From positions 1-6,972 of the forward strand of contig RPQK01000405.1 in assembly GCA_003819755.1 (NCBI GenBank): DNA of 6,972 nucleotides. Direction: 5' to 3'. Positions 1 through 6,744 of the stretch are shown piece by piece. Under the pieces are notes generated by a model. It worked only from the letters and a program-made list of their open reading frames with translations. It made no database searches and was not told where the DNA came from. Each line of letters begins with the position of its first letter. The first letter of the stretch is position 1. The DNA is from Acidobacteriota bacterium. Its GTDB lineage: Bacteria > Acidobacteriota > UBA6911 > RPQK01. A program made the position numbers and the translations under genes.

Positions 1-32
1 TACGAAGAAAGAATCGCGAGGGAGAGCCGTAA

Positions 33-123
33 GGATGAAGGATGAAGGATGAAGGATGAAGGATGAAGGAAAAAGGGTGAAGGAAAAAGGGTGAAGGGTG
101 AAGGATCAAGGATGAAGGATGAA
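33..123. repeat. Tandem heptamer array (GGATGAA)n, 13 units
   Basis: Thirteen consecutive 7-base units are in perfect register. The first five are GGATGAA, followed by variants GGAAAAA, GGGTGAA, GGAAAAA, GGGTGAA, GGGTGAA and GGATCAA, and then two more GGATGAA. Changes fall inside units while the 7-base period is never broken. Reading frames through it give repetitive peptides such as MKDEG on one strand and SSFILHP on the other, which are artefacts of the repeat and not proteins. It lies beyond the 3' end of the minus-strand gene that stops at 194. Confidence 0.95.
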
Positions 124-139
124 GAAGAGATCGTTTTCC

Positions 140-167
140 TTCATCCTTCATCCTTCATCCTTCATCC
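140..167. repeat. Inverted heptamer array (TTCATCC)x4
   Basis: Four exact copies of TTCATCC, the reverse complement of the GGATGAA unit, sit 16 bases after the direct array. A short TTTTCC at 134-139 also matches the GGAAAA variant. Together the two arrays can fold into a long stem-loop in several registers. The structure begins 26 bases past the stop codon of the adjacent minus-strand gene, so it would lie in the 3' tail of that transcript. There is no T-tract, so it is not a standard intrinsic terminator. Confidence 0.93.
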
Positions 168-193
168 TTTGGGCACGGCCGCGCTCCTAGCGC

Positions 194-1189
194 CTACCGT
201 CCCTCTATGCTCCTCTGCAACTCGGCTCGCAGGGCTCGCAGCTTCTCGGCGTCGGGTGCATTCTCGGTTTCGGCAAGGTAAGCGTCAAGGTGAGCGACTG
301 CTTCCTGCAGATGGTTTTCCTTGACGGCCACGTTAGCGAGGTGAACGCGGGCCCGCGCGGCCCCTTTGGGATCCAGAGTGAGAGCCCGCGAGAGCGCGGA
401 GCGGGCGGCTAATGTCCGATCCGTGGTCAGATACGCCACTCCAAGCAAGAGGAAGGTCCTGCCGACGTTAGGTTCCACCGAGCTGGCATTTTCGAGATCT
501 GTAACCGCCCCCGCGTACTGCCCCTGTTCGAATTTGCAGATGCCGGAGCCTCTTAGCGCCGGGCCATACTTTGGATTGAGCTCGAGGGCACGGGCAAAAT
601 CGGCAGCCGCATTCGCCTGCTCTCCGAGAGCGAGGCGGACATGGCCGCGCTCGGCCAACGCCTGAAAGTAGTCGGGGTAAAGCTCTATTGCCCTGGAGAA
701 ATCCTTAACTGCCTCCTCGAGTTTGCGGCTTGCGCCCTCTTTGAGGCCTTCTTCAAACGCCTTCTGGGCCGCCCTCGGTACTCTCTGGGCAGCCTCCTTC
801 GCCGAGGTAACAGGAGAAGAGGAGGTGTTTGTTGTCTCGTCGGATCGAAGGCGGAAGAAGATGTTCGCCTGAATCCTGATTTGGAAGCCCCGCCCGGTAT
901 CAGCCAGCACCTGATCCGCAATGTGATTCTGCGCCTCGGCTGTCGCGATGAGTACGTACCGGCCCTGCGGAAGCTCAGAGATCTGATATCGCCCCATATC
1001 ATCCGTGCGTGCCTGACGGGTGATTCCGGACATTCCGGTTAGGGTGACGGTCACCCGGACAGCCGGTGAACCATCGGGCAGTCGGACGGTTCCGTAAACC
1101 GTGTAAGCAGGTTGGGCATAGACCACGATGGGGAGCAGAGACAGGTAGATCAGAGTGTAAATCAGAAAGCGCCAGCCACGTGTCCGCAT
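194..1189 (-). CDS. Secreted carboxypeptidase-regulatory-like/TPR protein
   Basis: From the ATG at 1189 this encodes 331 residues. A TTG three codons upstream (1198) is the alternative start. Residues 1-25 form a signal peptide: basic start, hydrophobic core, and a VYA-QP cleavage site. Residues about 28-110 form a beta-sandwich resembling CarboxypepD_reg or Cna-B domains (YGTVRLPDGSPAVRVTVTL, then a DDMGRYQISELPQGRYVL stretch). A Ser/Thr-rich linker at 115-130 leads to about five TPR units at 137-310 with typical spacing (AVKDFSRAIELYP, AAADFARALELNP, AARSALSRALTLDP). The likely role is a periplasmic or surface scaffold binding other proteins; the partner is unknown. No good Shine-Dalgarno precedes either start. 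It follows the TonB-receptor gene on the same strand but is separated from it by a strong terminator, so it may have its own weak promoter or depend on read-through. The TPR call is firm and the domain call on the N-terminal part is good. Confidence 0.9.
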   Translation of the reverse strand: MRTRGWRFLIYTLIYLSLLPIVVYAQPAYTVYGTVRLPDGSPAVRVTVTLTGMSGITRQARTDDMGRYQISELPQGRYVLIATAEAQNHIADQVLADTGRGFQIRIQANIFFRLRSDETTNTSSSPVTSAKEAAQRVPRAAQKAFEEGLKEGASRKLEEAVKDFSRAIELYPDYFQALAERGHVRLALGEQANAAADFARALELNPKYGPALRGSGICKFEQGQYAGAVTDLENASSVEPNVGRTFLLLGVAYLTTDRTLAARSALSRALTLDPKGAARARVHLANVAVKENHLQEAVAHLDAYLAETENAPDAEKLRALRAELQRSIEGR

Positions 1190-1237
1190 ACTGATCAAGA
1201 CGCCCGCTTGGGCAGGAACGATCCAGCTGATCGGGTG

Positions 1238-1272
1238 AAAACAAAAAAGGGGCGTCCGGTGACGGACGCCCC
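1238..1272 (-). terminator. Rho-independent terminator of TonB-receptor gene
   Basis: A perfect 10-bp stem (1249-1258 paired with 1263-1272, GGGGCGTCCG with CGGACGCCCC) closes a 4-base loop. On the minus strand it is followed at once by CCCCTTTTTTGTTTT, a classic U-tract. It starts 23 bases after the receptor stop codon at 1296-1298 and points in the receptor's direction. On the plus strand no T-run follows the hairpin, so it is one-directional. Confidence 0.93.
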
Positions 1273-1295
1273 TCGAGTTGGTGAACAGGGCCGAC

Positions 1296-4200
1296 TTAGA
1301 AGTAGATCTTCGCGGCTATCTGAATGACGCGGCGGTCACCACCGGCAGCGCCGTTCAGACTGCTGACTTCACCCAGCGCGCGTCCCAGCCTCAGCGAGGA
1401 GGCGGTGGTCCCGGTGGGCGGGTTAACGCCCGTACGGGTGTTACGCACGTAGGAGTTGTTGAAGGCCATCTTCGAAGTGTAGTCGGACCAATCCGAAGCG
1501 AGGTTCCACGTCAAACCACCGTTAAACCCATTAAAGCTCGGGTGGTTAAACACGTTGAACATCTCGAGACGGATCTGCAAACGACGGGTCTCATCCCCTC
1601 CCGGAAGCGGGAAATTCTTGAAGACCGAGAGGTCGTGAACGTTGGTTCCGGGGTTCGAGAGGTAGTTGCGCGGGCCGAAACCAGCGCTTCCGATCTCAGG
1701 AAGCCTCAGGACCGTCGGATCGAACCACTGGTCGCGAGTCCTCGGTCCGGTGGCGTCGCCAGTCAGGAGCATGCGAGCCCCGATGTCGGGAGACCCGGTG
1801 ATACTGCGGCTGGTTGACGGCTGGAAACCGGCCATGCCGATTTCAGCGGGTCCACCGGAAACGAACTGGCTGATGCCGGAGATTTCCCAGTTGTCGAAAA
1901 TACCTTTGGCCAGCCAGAAGTCGCCCAGTTTCGGGCTCAGTTTCGGCAGGTTCCACACGTAGTTGATCGCAAGGATATGCCGGCGATCGTGGCCGGCACG
2001 CCTGTACTCGCGCTCCCTTACGTCGTACGCCACCGTTGAGCTTGTGTCACCGTCAGCAGTGCTCATCGCCTTGCCGAAGGTGTAGGCGAGGGCATAGGTG
2101 AAGTTACGCGTGAACTTGCGGTTCACGGTTACTTGCATCGAATGATAGTTGGAAGAGCCTGCGCCTTCCAGGAAATTGATGGAGCCGTAGCCGGGATACT
2201 GACGCAACAGGTTGGCCTGGAGGGCCTTGGAGCCGTCGAACTTCAATCCCTTGTCTTTGTAGACCTGAGGAATCGTGTCATCCTGATCCGGCACGATGCC
2301 GCCCGGGAACCTGGTCGGATCCTGGGCCCACTTCTGGAACGTGGTGCCGATCGGGATGGCGTTGAGGTTGCGCCTCTGAGGGTTGTGGCTGGACAACGAG
2401 CCGACATAGCCGACGCTGATTACAGTGTCATAGCCGATGTCGCGCTGGACCTGCAGGCTGAAGTTGTGAATGGTCGGCTGCTGACCGGCCGGATCCACGC
2501 CGAACACGCTGCTGACGCCCAGGGCGACCTCGCCCGTGCTGGTGCCGACAGTGTCCAGGTTCCCCCAGGTAAACGTGGGAGTAATGTTGTACTTCGGGCC
2601 GCCAACCGCCGCGAAGGCCAGCGTGTTGCCGGAAGTCCGGTCGTAGAACAGGCCGTAACCGCCGCGAACGACCGTCTTGCCGTTCCCGAATACATCATAG
2701 GCGAAACCAAGACGCGGTCCGTAGTGGATGCCGCGATCCTCGATACCGCCGCGCAGGTAGCCGTCCATCGCGTATCCCAGCCCATTGAATGCGTCGCCGG
2801 AGCCAGGAACGATACGTCCGACCAGGTAGGACGGGTAAGTTACGGACGGATTGGCGCGGTCGATCGCGGTGCCGCCCGGACCGGGGAAGTACAGGCGAAC
2901 GGCCTTACTGGCATCGTACAGCGCCGGGTTGAAATAGGAGGCCTGCAACCGCTGGTCATACTGCGGTTGAATCCAGTAGAAGCGCATGCCGAAGTCGAGG
3001 GTCAGCTTCTTGGCCACCTTCCAGTTGTCCTGCAGATACCACTCCACGTTGGTGTTGCGATACTGCCCCTGGTAGATCGACTTCTGCGGTTCCGAGAGAC
3101 TATCGAAGTTGCCCAGCAGAGCATTCGAGTAAGGATGATTGGTGTTACCCGGGTTGCTGTTGCTGTGGGCAAAGTTGATGGTCATCGAGCCGCCCGCCGC
3201 CTGGTCCTTCCGGCTGCGCTGGACGAAAACTCCTCCCTTGAGCATGTGGTTGCTCCACACCTTGGACACGTTGTCGATGAAATCGAACGTGGTGTTGGAG
3301 TTTTTGTACGGGAACTGGGAGTAGTTGTTGATGACACCAAAGGTGTTGCCGGGAATGCCCGAGAAGTTCACGTTGATGAACTGCGCCGGGTTGTACGGGT
3401 AAGGCGGCTTGAAGGTCATTCCGAAGCCGGAATACGTGGCCTCCAGGCCCTCGCCCGTCTGCGGATCGAGTGTCAGGTTGTTCTGGCTCGGGCCGAAGAC
3501 GAATTCGTTAACCAGGGTGGGCGAGATGTTGGTGGTGATATTCAAGGCCGCGTTACGCGCAGGACCCTGCTTGAAGATGGTCGGGATCAACGGGAAGTTC
3601 TGACCCGAGGTCCAGCCAACTCCATAGGGCAGGATCTGCATGTCGGAGTCCTGGGTGAACCGGCCGAAAATCAGCGTCTTTTCGCCGAGGCTATAGTCGA
3701 CCCGGATATTGTCCTGGCGACGGGGATAGCCGCTCGACGCCTGCGAGTTGTGGTTGTACTGAGGCAGGGTCGAGGGGCTGTTAGCGAACTTGTTGAACAG
3801 CTTCAGAATGGCAACGCCGCTCGGGTTGAGACGGTCAGCCGGGATCTTGTTGTTCGGGAACGGCTGTCCGGTCAAAGGATCCTTGATTGTGATGGCTACG
3901 TTATTTCCGTCTCGGGTTTGGCTGAAGTCGCCCGCGACTTCAAGATCCGTCGGCATTCGGACTTGCCGGGGTGTGGTCGGGACCAACTGCCGGTGCCATT
4001 CCTGGCCCCAGAAGAAGAACAACTTCTCCTTCATCTTACCCTTCGGAATAACGGGCCCGCCGAAGTTGTAGCCGGCGTAGTTGTAGCGGTACAGGGAACG
4101 GGGGTTAACTTCGCTCCCGTCGGCCTTGCGACCGTCCGCATTGTTAAAGAACGTGTTGGCATTGAAGCCTTCATGGCGGTGGAACAGGTAAGCGGTGCCG

Positions 4201-4958
4201 TGATAGTCGCTTCCTCCGCCACGGCTGACGATTTTGATATCGCCGCCGGCCGCGCGGCCGAACTCGGCTTGGTAGTTGGACGTCAGGACCTTAAACTCAG
4301 CAATGGCGTCCATGTTCATCATGACGTGCTGAGTGCCGTTCGACCCAGTGTCAACGTTTGTTGACCCGTCGATTGTCAGGTTGTGCTGGTTGGCGCGGGT
4401 TCCGTTGACGCTGATGTTGCCGAAGCCGCCCGGTCCGGCAACCTGGTAGTTGCCGCCCGTGTTGACGACACCGGGGATGACTTTCAGAAGGTCAAGAACG
4501 TTACGGCCGTTGAGGGCCAGTTCCTGAACCTGCCGGCCGGTAATGACTTCTCCCATCTCGCCGCTCGTCGTCTTGACTTGCAGCGCGCCGGCATCGGCCG
4601 TTACCTGGATGGTCTGCTGGACTTCGCCGACTTCCAGCATCATCTCGCCTGTGGTCTGGCGGTCAGCAGCATTCAGGATAACGCCGGATTTGATCAGGGT
4701 TTTGAAACCCGTCAACTCGACCGCTACGGTATATTCACCGGGTTGCAGGGCCGGGAACGAAAACCCCCCATTGTCCTGAGTGACCGTTTCCGAGGAAACG
4801 TTGGTTCTGATATTCGTCGCTTTTACGGTGGCTCCGGGAACAGCCGCCTTCTGCTGGTCGACGACAGTGCCCGACAAGCTGGCCTGGCTCGTCTGGGCCA
4901 TGATCGGAGGCAGTAGCAAAAGGCACACTGCCACGCACACAATAAGAAACCGAGTCAT
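1296..4958 (-). CDS. TonB-dependent receptor, Oar-like, with carboxypeptidase-regulatory-like N-terminus
   Basis: The protein has 1220 residues from the ATG at 4958. That start is chosen because GGGGAGGA lies 6 bases upstream and a signal peptide begins there (MTRFLIV, hydrophobic core, cleavage near MAQ, residue 21-22). The open frame extends 20 codons further to 5018 but has no signal sequence or ribosome site there. Residues about 25-110 are a carboxypeptidase-regulatory-like domain (LSGTVVDQQKAAVPGATV, then GGFSFPALQPGEYTVAVE). Residues about 120-245 are the plug (ALNGRNVLDLLKVIPGVV, ISVNGTRANQHNLTIDG, EFKVLTSNYQAEFGRAAGG). The remainder is a long outer-membrane beta-barrel ending in KIYF; the terminal Phe is the usual signal for barrel insertion. 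Such receptors import or bind ligands using TonB-ExbB-ExbD energy. The ligand cannot be read from the sequence. The Oar-like subfamily is greatly expanded in acidobacteria. No frameshift or truncation is seen. Confidence 0.96.
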   Translation of the reverse strand: MTRFLIVCVAVCLLLLPPIMAQTSQASLSGTVVDQQKAAVPGATVKATNIRTNVSSETVTQDNGGFSFPALQPGEYTVAVELTGFKTLIKSGVILNAADRQTTGEMMLEVGEVQQTIQVTADAGALQVKTTSGEMGEVITGRQVQELALNGRNVLDLLKVIPGVVNTGGNYQVAGPGGFGNISVNGTRANQHNLTIDGSTNVDTGSNGTQHVMMNMDAIAEFKVLTSNYQAEFGRAAGGDIKIVSRGGGSDYHGTAYLFHRHEGFNANTFFNNADGRKADGSEVNPRSLYRYNYAGYNFGGPVIPKGKMKEKLFFFWGQEWHRQLVPTTPRQVRMPTDLEVAGDFSQTRDGNNVAITIKDPLTGQPFPNNKIPADRLNPSGVAILKLFNKFANSPSTLPQYNHNSQASSGYPRRQDNIRVDYSLGEKTLIFGRFTQDSDMQILPYGVGWTSGQNFPLIPTIFKQGPARNAALNITTNISPTLVNEFVFGPSQNNLTLDPQTGEGLEATYSGFGMTFKPPYPYNPAQFINVNFSGIPGNTFGVINNYSQFPYKNSNTTFDFIDNVSKVWSNHMLKGGVFVQRSRKDQAAGGSMTINFAHSNSNPGNTNHPYSNALLGNFDSLSEPQKSIYQGQYRNTNVEWYLQDNWKVAKKLTLDFGMRFYWIQPQYDQRLQASYFNPALYDASKAVRLYFPGPGGTAIDRANPSVTYPSYLVGRIVPGSGDAFNGLGYAMDGYLRGGIEDRGIHYGPRLGFAYDVFGNGKTVVRGGYGLFYDRTSGNTLAFAAVGGPKYNITPTFTWGNLDTVGTSTGEVALGVSSVFGVDPAGQQPTIHNFSLQVQRDIGYDTVISVGYVGSLSSHNPQRRNLNAIPIGTTFQKWAQDPTRFPGGIVPDQDDTIPQVYKDKGLKFDGSKALQANLLRQYPGYGSINFLEGAGSSNYHSMQVTVNRKFTRNFTYALAYTFGKAMSTADGDTSSTVAYDVREREYRRAGHDRRHILAINYVWNLPKLSPKLGDFWLAKGIFDNWEISGISQFVSGGPAEIGMAGFQPSTSRSITGSPDIGARMLLTGDATGPRTRDQWFDPTVLRLPEIGSAGFGPRNYLSNPGTNVHDLSVFKNFPLPGGDETRRLQIRLEMFNVFNHPSFNGFNGGLTWNLASDWSDYTSKMAFNNSYVRNTRTGVNPPTGTTASSLRLGRALGEVSSLNGAAGGDRRVIQIAAKIYF

Positions 4959-4964
4959 ACTTTG

Positions 4965-4972
4965 TCCTCCCC
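4965..4972 (-). promoter_or_regulatory. Shine-Dalgarno site of TonB-receptor gene
   Basis: The minus strand reads GGGGAGGA, then six bases, then ATG at 4958. This strong match fixes the start of the receptor 20 codons inside the longest open frame. Confidence 0.85.
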
Positions 4973-5082
4973 ATGAGTGGATGAAAGATGGGTGGTTGAG
5001 AGTAGGTTGGTTGAACAAAAACGAACCTTAACTTTCGGAGCCCGGGACAGACAGCCTTATCTTGCGTTAAGTCGGGCGGGTA

Positions 5083-5114
5083 AGTCAACAAAGTAGTCAA
5101 CAAGCGGGGTTGAC
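5083..5114 (-). promoter_or_regulatory. TTGAC motif cluster, candidate operator or -35 elements
   Basis: The 9-mer TTGTTGACT (minus strand) occurs twice at a 12-base period (5083-5091 and 5095-5103). A third GTTGAC in the opposite orientation (5109-5114) forms an inverted pair GTCAAC-7-GTTGAC with the copy at 5096-5101. It lies 125-156 bases upstream of the receptor start. TTGACT resembles a -35 box, but no good -10 box follows at 16-18 bases. A repressor or activator binding site is equally possible. Function is inferred only from position and symmetry. Confidence 0.4.
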
Positions 5115-5226
5115 CTTGGGGTAAATACCTAACCGGCTGACACGGGCGCGTTTAGGCTCTCGCGGGGGGGAGTGAAGCGCGGGTCTTCGAGAAAAGTTAG
5201 CGTGGTGGGGGGTGAGGCGCAATCTG

Positions 5227-5366
5227 ACAGAGCCGCACGCGCGGCGTTTTCTGCGGGCGGAGCGACCCGGCCCGACCGATCAACGCCCTTCTTGGGCGAA
5301 ATAGCGTTGACCGCTCGGGCCGGGTCGCTCCGCGCGCAGAAAACACCGCGCTTGCGGCGGCTGTGT
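5227..5366. repeat. Large palindromic element, copy A
   Basis: The left arm (5227-5286) is nearly the reverse complement of the right arm (5304-5366). By hand I count about 54 matching positions of 60 plus one 3-base gap. The longest perfect block is GCGGAGCGACCCGGCCCGA, 19 bp. The outer end is ACAGAGCCG on the left and its one-mismatch complement on the right. The loop is 17 bases and itself contains part of a small CGCCC/GGGCG hairpin. It lies 22 bases past the stop of the TPR gene ending at 5389. No T-tract follows on either strand, so it is not a standard terminator. No open frame inside looks like a protein. It is related to the element at 6745-6875. Confidence 0.92.
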
Positions 5367-5388
5367 TAACCCGTGAAACGCGACGATT

Positions 5389-6411
5389 CTACAGCTTCAG
5401 ATCCGTCTTGGCCTTCGCGACGGCAGCGTCCAGACCGTCGACCGTGCCGTTGTGGCGCGGTTTCCAGATTTGCTCCAGGTACTCCCGGGCCTTGGTCGAC
5501 GCCGGACCGCCAATCGCCACAGCCTTGATGAAGGATTGTTCCGCCTGGTCCAGCTGCTGCGCCCGCCACTGGCACATCCCGATCATCAGGTAAGCCGTGT
5601 CGTTCTTCGGAGCGAACTTCAGGGACTGCTCGAAATTCTGCGTAGCGGTGGCGCAGTCTTTGGCGGCATACGCCTGGCCGGCTTTCAGCGCGTAAGCGGT
5701 CGCCTTGTGACGGTTCCAGACGTCCGGCGCCCAGCCCTGAGGCGGAGCATCTTCGGGGAAGGTCTGGAGGAAGGTGCTGTAGTATTCGAGCGCCTTCGGA
5801 ACGTTCTTCTGGGCATTATTGTATTCGGCCAGCCAGAGCAGGTAGAAAGCGCCGTCCTTTGGCCCGCTCGCCTCCAGGATCTTCTGGCTGTACTCGGCGG
5901 CCTTCGGGCCGTTACTGGTGGCCATATACGCCTGGGCCAGCATCGCGGTCATCTGAGGGTTCGGATTCGCCGCATTCAGCTCCTCGCCCAGCGTAATCGC
6001 TTTGGGGTAGTCTTTGTTCTGAAAAGCCGTCATGAACTGCTGCGTTTTCACGGTCGGGCTGTTCGGGAACAGTTCCACTACCTTGGCCATGACCGCATTG
6101 GCTTCCTGGGTCTTGCCGGCCTTTTGCAGCTCCTCCGCCGTCTGGAGGAAAAAGCTCTCCATATAAGGCAGGATTTTTGCTTGCGGGGGCAGCTTTTTGG
6201 TGAAGTTTTCGAGCTTCTGAACTCTGAGGTTCGGGTCAGCCTCCTTCATGATCGTACCCTGAACCTGTTCAAGATGCTTGGCATACAGCCAGTCCGACTC
6301 CGGCGTAACGCCTTCAGGCGGTTTGACTGGATCCTGAGCAAGGGCTGTGGTCATTACGGAGAAGACCAACAGAACGGACAGGCCAATGAAGAGGTAAGGT
6401 CGCAGCTTCAT
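5389..6411 (-). CDS. Secreted TPR-repeat protein
   Basis: The protein has 340 residues from the ATG at 6411, chosen because AAGGAG lies 9 bases upstream and a clear signal peptide starts there (MKLRPYLFIG, hydrophobic core, cleavage TALA-Q near residue 25). The open frame runs 12 codons further but those residues lack signal character. The mature part is helical with TPR-like pairs. The clearest are at about 78-105 (TAEELQKAGKTQEANAVMAK), 169-200 (LLWLAEYNNAQKNVPKALEYY) and 239-300 (AGQAYAAKDCATATQNFEQS; CQWRAQQLDQAEQSFIKAV). No catalytic domain is visible. It probably acts as a periplasmic scaffold. It is the gene upstream of the TonB receptor on the same strand, but 430 bases and a large palindrome separate them, so co-transcription is uncertain. 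The specific function is unknown. Confidence 0.93.
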   Translation of the reverse strand: MKLRPYLFIGLSVLLVFSVMTTALAQDPVKPPEGVTPESDWLYAKHLEQVQGTIMKEADPNLRVQKLENFTKKLPPQAKILPYMESFFLQTAEELQKAGKTQEANAVMAKVVELFPNSPTVKTQQFMTAFQNKDYPKAITLGEELNAANPNPQMTAMLAQAYMATSNGPKAAEYSQKILEASGPKDGAFYLLWLAEYNNAQKNVPKALEYYSTFLQTFPEDAPPQGWAPDVWNRHKATAYALKAGQAYAAKDCATATQNFEQSLKFAPKNDTAYLMIGMCQWRAQQLDQAEQSFIKAVAIGGPASTKAREYLEQIWKPRHNGTVDGLDAAVAKAKTDLKL

Positions 6412-6420
6412 CGAAGGACT

Positions 6421-6426
6421 CTCCTT
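6421..6426 (-). promoter_or_regulatory. Shine-Dalgarno site of TPR gene
   Basis: The minus strand reads AAGGAG nine bases before the ATG at 6411. It selects this start over the ORF's first possible start at 6447. Confidence 0.75.
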
Positions 6427-6478
6427 AAGCTTAAGTATTGTGACCAAAAATCATGGGCTCCCGACGAGCCGTTTTCGC

Positions 6479-6508
6479 ATCATAACAGAATAGGGGCGCG
6501 GATGAGAA
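6479..6508 (-). promoter_or_regulatory. Candidate sigma-70-type promoter for TPR gene
   Basis: On the minus strand TTCTCA (6503-6508; 4 of 6 to TTGACA) and TATGAT (6479-6484; 5 of 6 to TATAAT) are 18 bases apart. This would give a leader of about 60 bases before the ATG at 6411. A competing pair, TTGAGC (6539-6544) and TACAAT (6518-6523), has a short 15-base spacer. Both are visual matches only. Confidence 0.35.
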
Positions 6509-6610
6509 CCTAACTAAATTGTACCTTTTGTATTGCCTGCTCAAGAACCGGGCAACCGCCTGCGTGCCAGGAATCGAAACTTTTTGCTCCGAGTGCATGT
6601 CTATTAGGGC

Positions 6611-6615
6611 GAGGT
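6611..6615 (+). promoter_or_regulatory. Shine-Dalgarno site of small membrane ORF
   Basis: GAGGT lies eight bases before the ATG at 6624. Its placement is good and is the main support for translation of the short frame. Confidence 0.4.
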
Positions 6616-6623
6616 AATCGAAA

Positions 6624-6731
6624 ATGGAATGGGGTGTTCTTCGAGACTTGGCTGCCGGGGCGGGAACGGTGATTCTGCTGGCCGCGACCCTGGCCCTGGG
6701 TGTTCTTATCGATAGGCGGCGCAAGGGTTGA
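6624..6731 (+). CDS. Putative 35-residue single-pass membrane protein
   Basis: The short frame begins MEWGVLRDLAAGAGTVILLA, continues with a hydrophobic stretch, and ends IDRRRKG. Residues about 12-29 form one transmembrane helix, followed by a strongly basic tail (RRRK), so by the positive-inside rule the C-terminus should be cytoplasmic. A GAGGT ribosome site precedes it by 8 bases, and the stop codon is 13 bases before a large palindromic element. It is divergent from the TPR gene that starts at 6411. I do not recognise a family. The overlapping minus-strand frame (6431-6724) is rich in Arg and Ser and looks spurious. The short frame could still be chance, because a frame this short carries little statistical weight. 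Confidence 0.42.
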   Translation: MEWGVLRDLAAGAGTVILLAATLALGVLIDRRRKG

Positions 6732-6744
6732 AGCCGCGTTTTAA

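Larger units (their letters stand above)
4959..5226 (-). other. Leader and upstream region of TonB-receptor gene
   Basis: This stretch lies between the receptor start and the palindromic element. I see no credible gene in it. It holds the ribosome site, a TTGAC motif cluster at 5083-5114, a repeated CAACCA-type pattern on the minus strand at about 4992-5015, and a run of seven G at 5163-5169. No convincing sigma-70 -10 box at proper spacing from the TTGACT motifs was found, so the start of transcription is unresolved. Confidence 0.6.

Noticed and set aside
23..33. AGAGCCGTAAG, identical to 11 bases of the left end of palindromic copy B (6747-6757)
   Set aside because: It could be the edge of a third element to the left, but similarity stops at the heptamer array and the match is too short to claim from this window.
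91..324. 77-codon plus-strand frame starting in the heptamer array
   Set aside because: It is translated tandem repeat (FLHPSSFILHP type) running into the antisense of the TPR gene. It is a repeat artefact.
1042..1057. Perfect short palindrome GGGTGACGGTCACCC
   Set aside because: It lies inside the coding region and is explained by codons for Val-Thr-Val-Thr in the beta-sandwich domain.
2133..4364. A 743-codon open frame on the plus strand opposite the TonB receptor
   Set aside because: It is the antisense of a clear receptor gene with signal peptide, plug motifs and barrel ending. Long antisense frames are expected in GC-rich coding DNA. Its product, rich in Val, Arg, Gly and Ala, shows no recognisable domain.
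5227..5366. Palindromic copy A as an intrinsic terminator of the TPR gene
   Set aside because: The stem is far longer than normal terminators and no T-tract follows it on the minus strand. It may still affect mRNA 3' ends, but the sequence does not show termination.
5172..5369. 65-codon plus-strand frame across palindromic copy A
   Set aside because: Almost all of it is palindrome sequence and it has no homology that I recognise.
5452..6513. 353-codon plus-strand frame opposite the first TPR gene
   Set aside because: It is a shadow of a well-supported gene with ribosome site and signal peptide on the other strand. The product is rich in Arg and Leu and has no recognisable domain.
6431..6724. 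97-codon minus-strand frame upstream of the TPR gene
   Set aside because: Rich in Arg/Ser with no domain, it covers the likely promoter and ends inside the TPR gene leader. It also has no ribosome site.
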